Shown here piece after piece: positions 6,445-7,820 of a stretch of DNA of 7,820 nucleotides. The stretch is from assembly GCA_020848015.1 (NCBI GenBank), contig JADLBA010000047.1, positions 1 through 7,820 on the forward strand, read 5' to 3'. The position numbers were made by a program, and so were the translations under genes. The DNA comes from Crocinitomicaceae bacterium. Lineage in GTDB: Bacteria; Bacteroidota; Bacteroidia; Flavobacteriales_D; Sanyastnellaceae. Positions within the stretch are counted from its first letter, which is position 1; each line of letters begins with the position of its first letter. The notes beneath the pieces were generated by a model, which saw nothing but the letters and a program-made list of their open reading frames with translations, did not search any database and was not told where the DNA came from.

Positions 6445-6475
6445 TAAAAGTAAAGCTATTCATGCTGTTGTACAA
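6445..6475 (-). promoter_or_regulatory. candidate Bacteroidota-type promoter for the thioredoxin-like gene
   Basis: On the minus strand TTG (6473-6475) is followed after 20 bases by TACTTTTA (6445-6452), one base from the Bacteroidota -7 consensus TAnnTTTG at a normal distance. Transcription would begin near 6439, giving a leader of about 25 bases. An overlapping TAGCTTTA nearby has no TTG at the right spacing. Confidence 0.4.
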
Positions 6476-6490
6476 TTCCGGAAAGGAAAG

Positions 6491-6513
6491 GTTAAACAAC
6501 ACTTTGTTAAACA
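6491..6513. repeat. direct repeat GTTAAACA, 15-base period
   Basis: GTTAAACA occurs at 6491-6498 and again at 6506-6513, separated by ACACTTT. The pair sits about 20-40 bases upstream of the candidate -33 element of the thioredoxin-like gene and downstream of the transporter stop. Two same-orientation copies at this distance could be a binding site for a response regulator or activator, but may be chance in AT-rich DNA. Confidence 0.35.
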
Positions 6514-6557
6514 GGGAAAACAACAATCGAGCCGTTTGAGGATGGCAAAAGGTCTGC

Positions 6558-7820
6558 CTACCGGACATCGTGCATCATCTTAAGCATCTTTTTGCTCAGG
6601 ATAAAGAGCACAATCGAGGCTGCACCAGCCATGAATACAAATAACATAAAAAAGTCATATAGATCTTTGATAGGAAGACCGGCAAATTTTTTAACGTTGG
6701 GTATTTGATTCTCCTCAAAAAACTTAGCAACTTCTTGTTTTTTATTCTCATCAGTTATTCGGGATAATTTAATTTTTTCCATTGGAATAACTGCGGTGTT
6801 ATTGATTTGCGATGCCTTTGATTCATCGAAACCATCAGGGAAAAGTTTTAGCTGGCTTTCATCTTCCACCTTATGAACCATCTCAATAGCGACCACCGGT
6901 TCAGGGTATAAAGCGCTCAGTGTTCCGGCGAATTTGTTTGCCGCTGAAGTAGATAAGAACCATACGCCCATCAGAAGGGAGGCAAACTTTACCGGAGCCA
7001 GCTTATTCACCATTGAAAGCCCGATCGGCGATAGACAGAGTTCTCCAAATGTGTGAATGGTATAGAGACTGATCAGCCAGATCATTGAAACCTTGACACC
7101 CGACTCTAATCCTTTTACACCAAAGGCAATAATAAGATACCCCACTGCCAGCAAAAAGAGACCAACAGCTTGCTTATAGGGAGAGGCCGGTTCCAAATTC
7201 TTTTTTCCGAGGCTGCTCCACAGCAGTACAAAGAGAGGAGCGAAAATCACAATGGCCACAGCATTGATACTCTGGAAATAGGAGGCGGGGATAATAGTGC
7301 CAAACAGGCTTCGGTTTGTCTGCTCTTCAGCGAAATAGGTAAGTGAAGCCCCAGCCTGCTCAAAGGCAGACCAGAAGAAGATCACGAAAAATGCAACAAT
7401 ATAAATTACCCAGATTCTTTCACGTTCAATTTTAGTGAGTGTCGGATCACTGATAATATAGCCGGGAGCAGCAATGGTCAGAGAAAAAATGAAACAACCA
7501 ATAATATCCATTTCAAAGACCCAGTGAAAGACCCCGAAAAGCGCGGCAAATACACCCAACCAAAGGAAAACGGTATTATAAGATGAGCTTTTTTTGTTTG
7601 CAGGAGCATCCAGCAGAACATGTTCCGCCTGTGAGTCATAGGCATGAGAGCTATCTCTTGCACTATTGGGTTTTTCACCAATTTGAACCCCTTCAGGGGT
7701 TACGATGTACTTATTTTTTAGAGAAATGAAAAGCACCAAGCTGATGCACATCCCGATTCCCGCTGCGAGAAAACCCCACCTGAAATCTTCCGGATTGCCG
7801 GTGTCTCCCAAATATCCGCA
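6558..7820 (-). CDS. POT/PTR2-family peptide:proton symporter (5' partial)
   Basis: The reading frame runs off the right edge, leaving 420 residues that begin CGYLGDTGNPEDFRWGF, part of the conserved N-terminal half of proton-dependent oligopeptide transporters. Family landmarks follow: FWSAFEQAGASLTYFAEEQ (about 149-167), IPASYFQSINAVAIV (177-191) and HTFGELCLSPIGLSMVNKLA (256-275), whose Glu260 sits at the conserved acidic site of helix 10. Roughly nine hydrophobic segments are visible. POT carriers use the proton gradient to import di- and tripeptides across the inner membrane. After SALYP the protein carries about 80 charged residues (about 306-386, rich in Lys, Glu and Asp) before the last helix, a loop longer than in E. 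coli POT carriers. A TTG at 7809-7811 is an internal leucine codon, not a start. It may be read through into the thioredoxin-like gene, but the 142-base gap suggests separate transcription. Confidence 0.93.
   Translation of the reverse strand, partial: CGYLGDTGNPEDFRWGFLAAGIGMCISLVLFISLKNKYIVTPEGVQIGEKPNSARDSSHAYDSQAEHVLLDAPANKKSSSYNTVFLWLGVFAALFGVFHWVFEMDIIGCFIFSLTIAAPGYIISDPTLTKIERERIWVIYIVAFFVIFFWSAFEQAGASLTYFAEEQTNRSLFGTIIPASYFQSINAVAIVIFAPLFVLLWSSLGKKNLEPASPYKQAVGLFLLAVGYLIIAFGVKGLESGVKVSMIWLISLYTIHTFGELCLSPIGLSMVNKLAPVKFASLLMGVWFLSTSAANKFAGTLSALYPEPVVAIEMVHKVEDESQLKLFPDGFDESKASQINNTAVIPMEKIKLSRITDENKKQEVAKFFEENQIPNVKKFAGLPIKDLYDFFMLFVFMAGAASIVLFILSKKMLKMMHDVR

Noticed and set aside
7809..7811. 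TTG as a start codon of the transporter gene
   Set aside because: The frame continues to the window edge and encodes CGYLGD, typical internal POT sequence, so the gene starts outside the window.
1..7820. CRISPR arrays, tRNA or rRNA genes, insertion sequences, phage or toxin-antitoxin genes
   Set aside because: I looked on both strands and in every gap and found no regularly spaced repeats, no tRNA-like cloverleaf and no transposase, integrase or toxin-like frame.

Overview
The window looks like ordinary chromosome from a member of the Bacteroidota, probably near the Chitinophagales/Sphingobacteriales. The support is: the C-terminal end of a FISUMP-domain protein at the left edge, a relic of a type IX secretion (T9SS) sorting domain, a membrane-anchored MutS-like ATPase of a sort common in this phylum, two candidate promoters of the Bacteroidota form (TTG, about 19-20 bases, TAnnTTTG), and translation starts with little Shine-Dalgarno signal. 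Base composition is moderate (about 40-45% GC by eye) and lower between genes.

Left part (1-2025): the 3' end of a plus-strand FISUMP gene (3-185) converges on a minus-strand gene for a 590-residue MutS-family protein with predicted membrane helices (253-2025). A weak terminator-like hairpin lies between them.

Middle (2026-3546): downstream of the mutS-like start is a short, frameshifted remnant of a T9SS C-terminal sorting domain (2233-2483, plus). Next comes a plus-strand gene for a secreted or envelope protein of unknown function with a signal peptide and two C-terminal membrane segments (2602-3333). It converges on the next minus-strand block, and the 213-base gap holds two imperfect inverted repeats.

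Right part (3547-7820): four minus-strand genes. In transcription order they are a peptide/proton symporter of the POT family (start outside the window), an exported thioredoxin-fold protein with a WCGPC motif, type II citrate synthase (gltA), and a crotonase-fold enoyl-CoA hydratase/isomerase 46 bases behind gltA. The last two probably form a transcription unit. Their roles fit together loosely as peptide uptake, envelope redox or protein folding, entry of acetyl-CoA into the TCA cycle, and acyl-CoA metabolism.

I do not see a clearly new multi-gene system. The observations most worth a second look are the decayed T9SS sorting domain, the crotonase that keeps only one of the two classical catalytic glutamates, the membrane-anchored MutS-like ATPase without mismatch-recognition domains, the citrate synthase that lacks key residues of the E. 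coli NADH site, and the unknown two-helix envelope protein.
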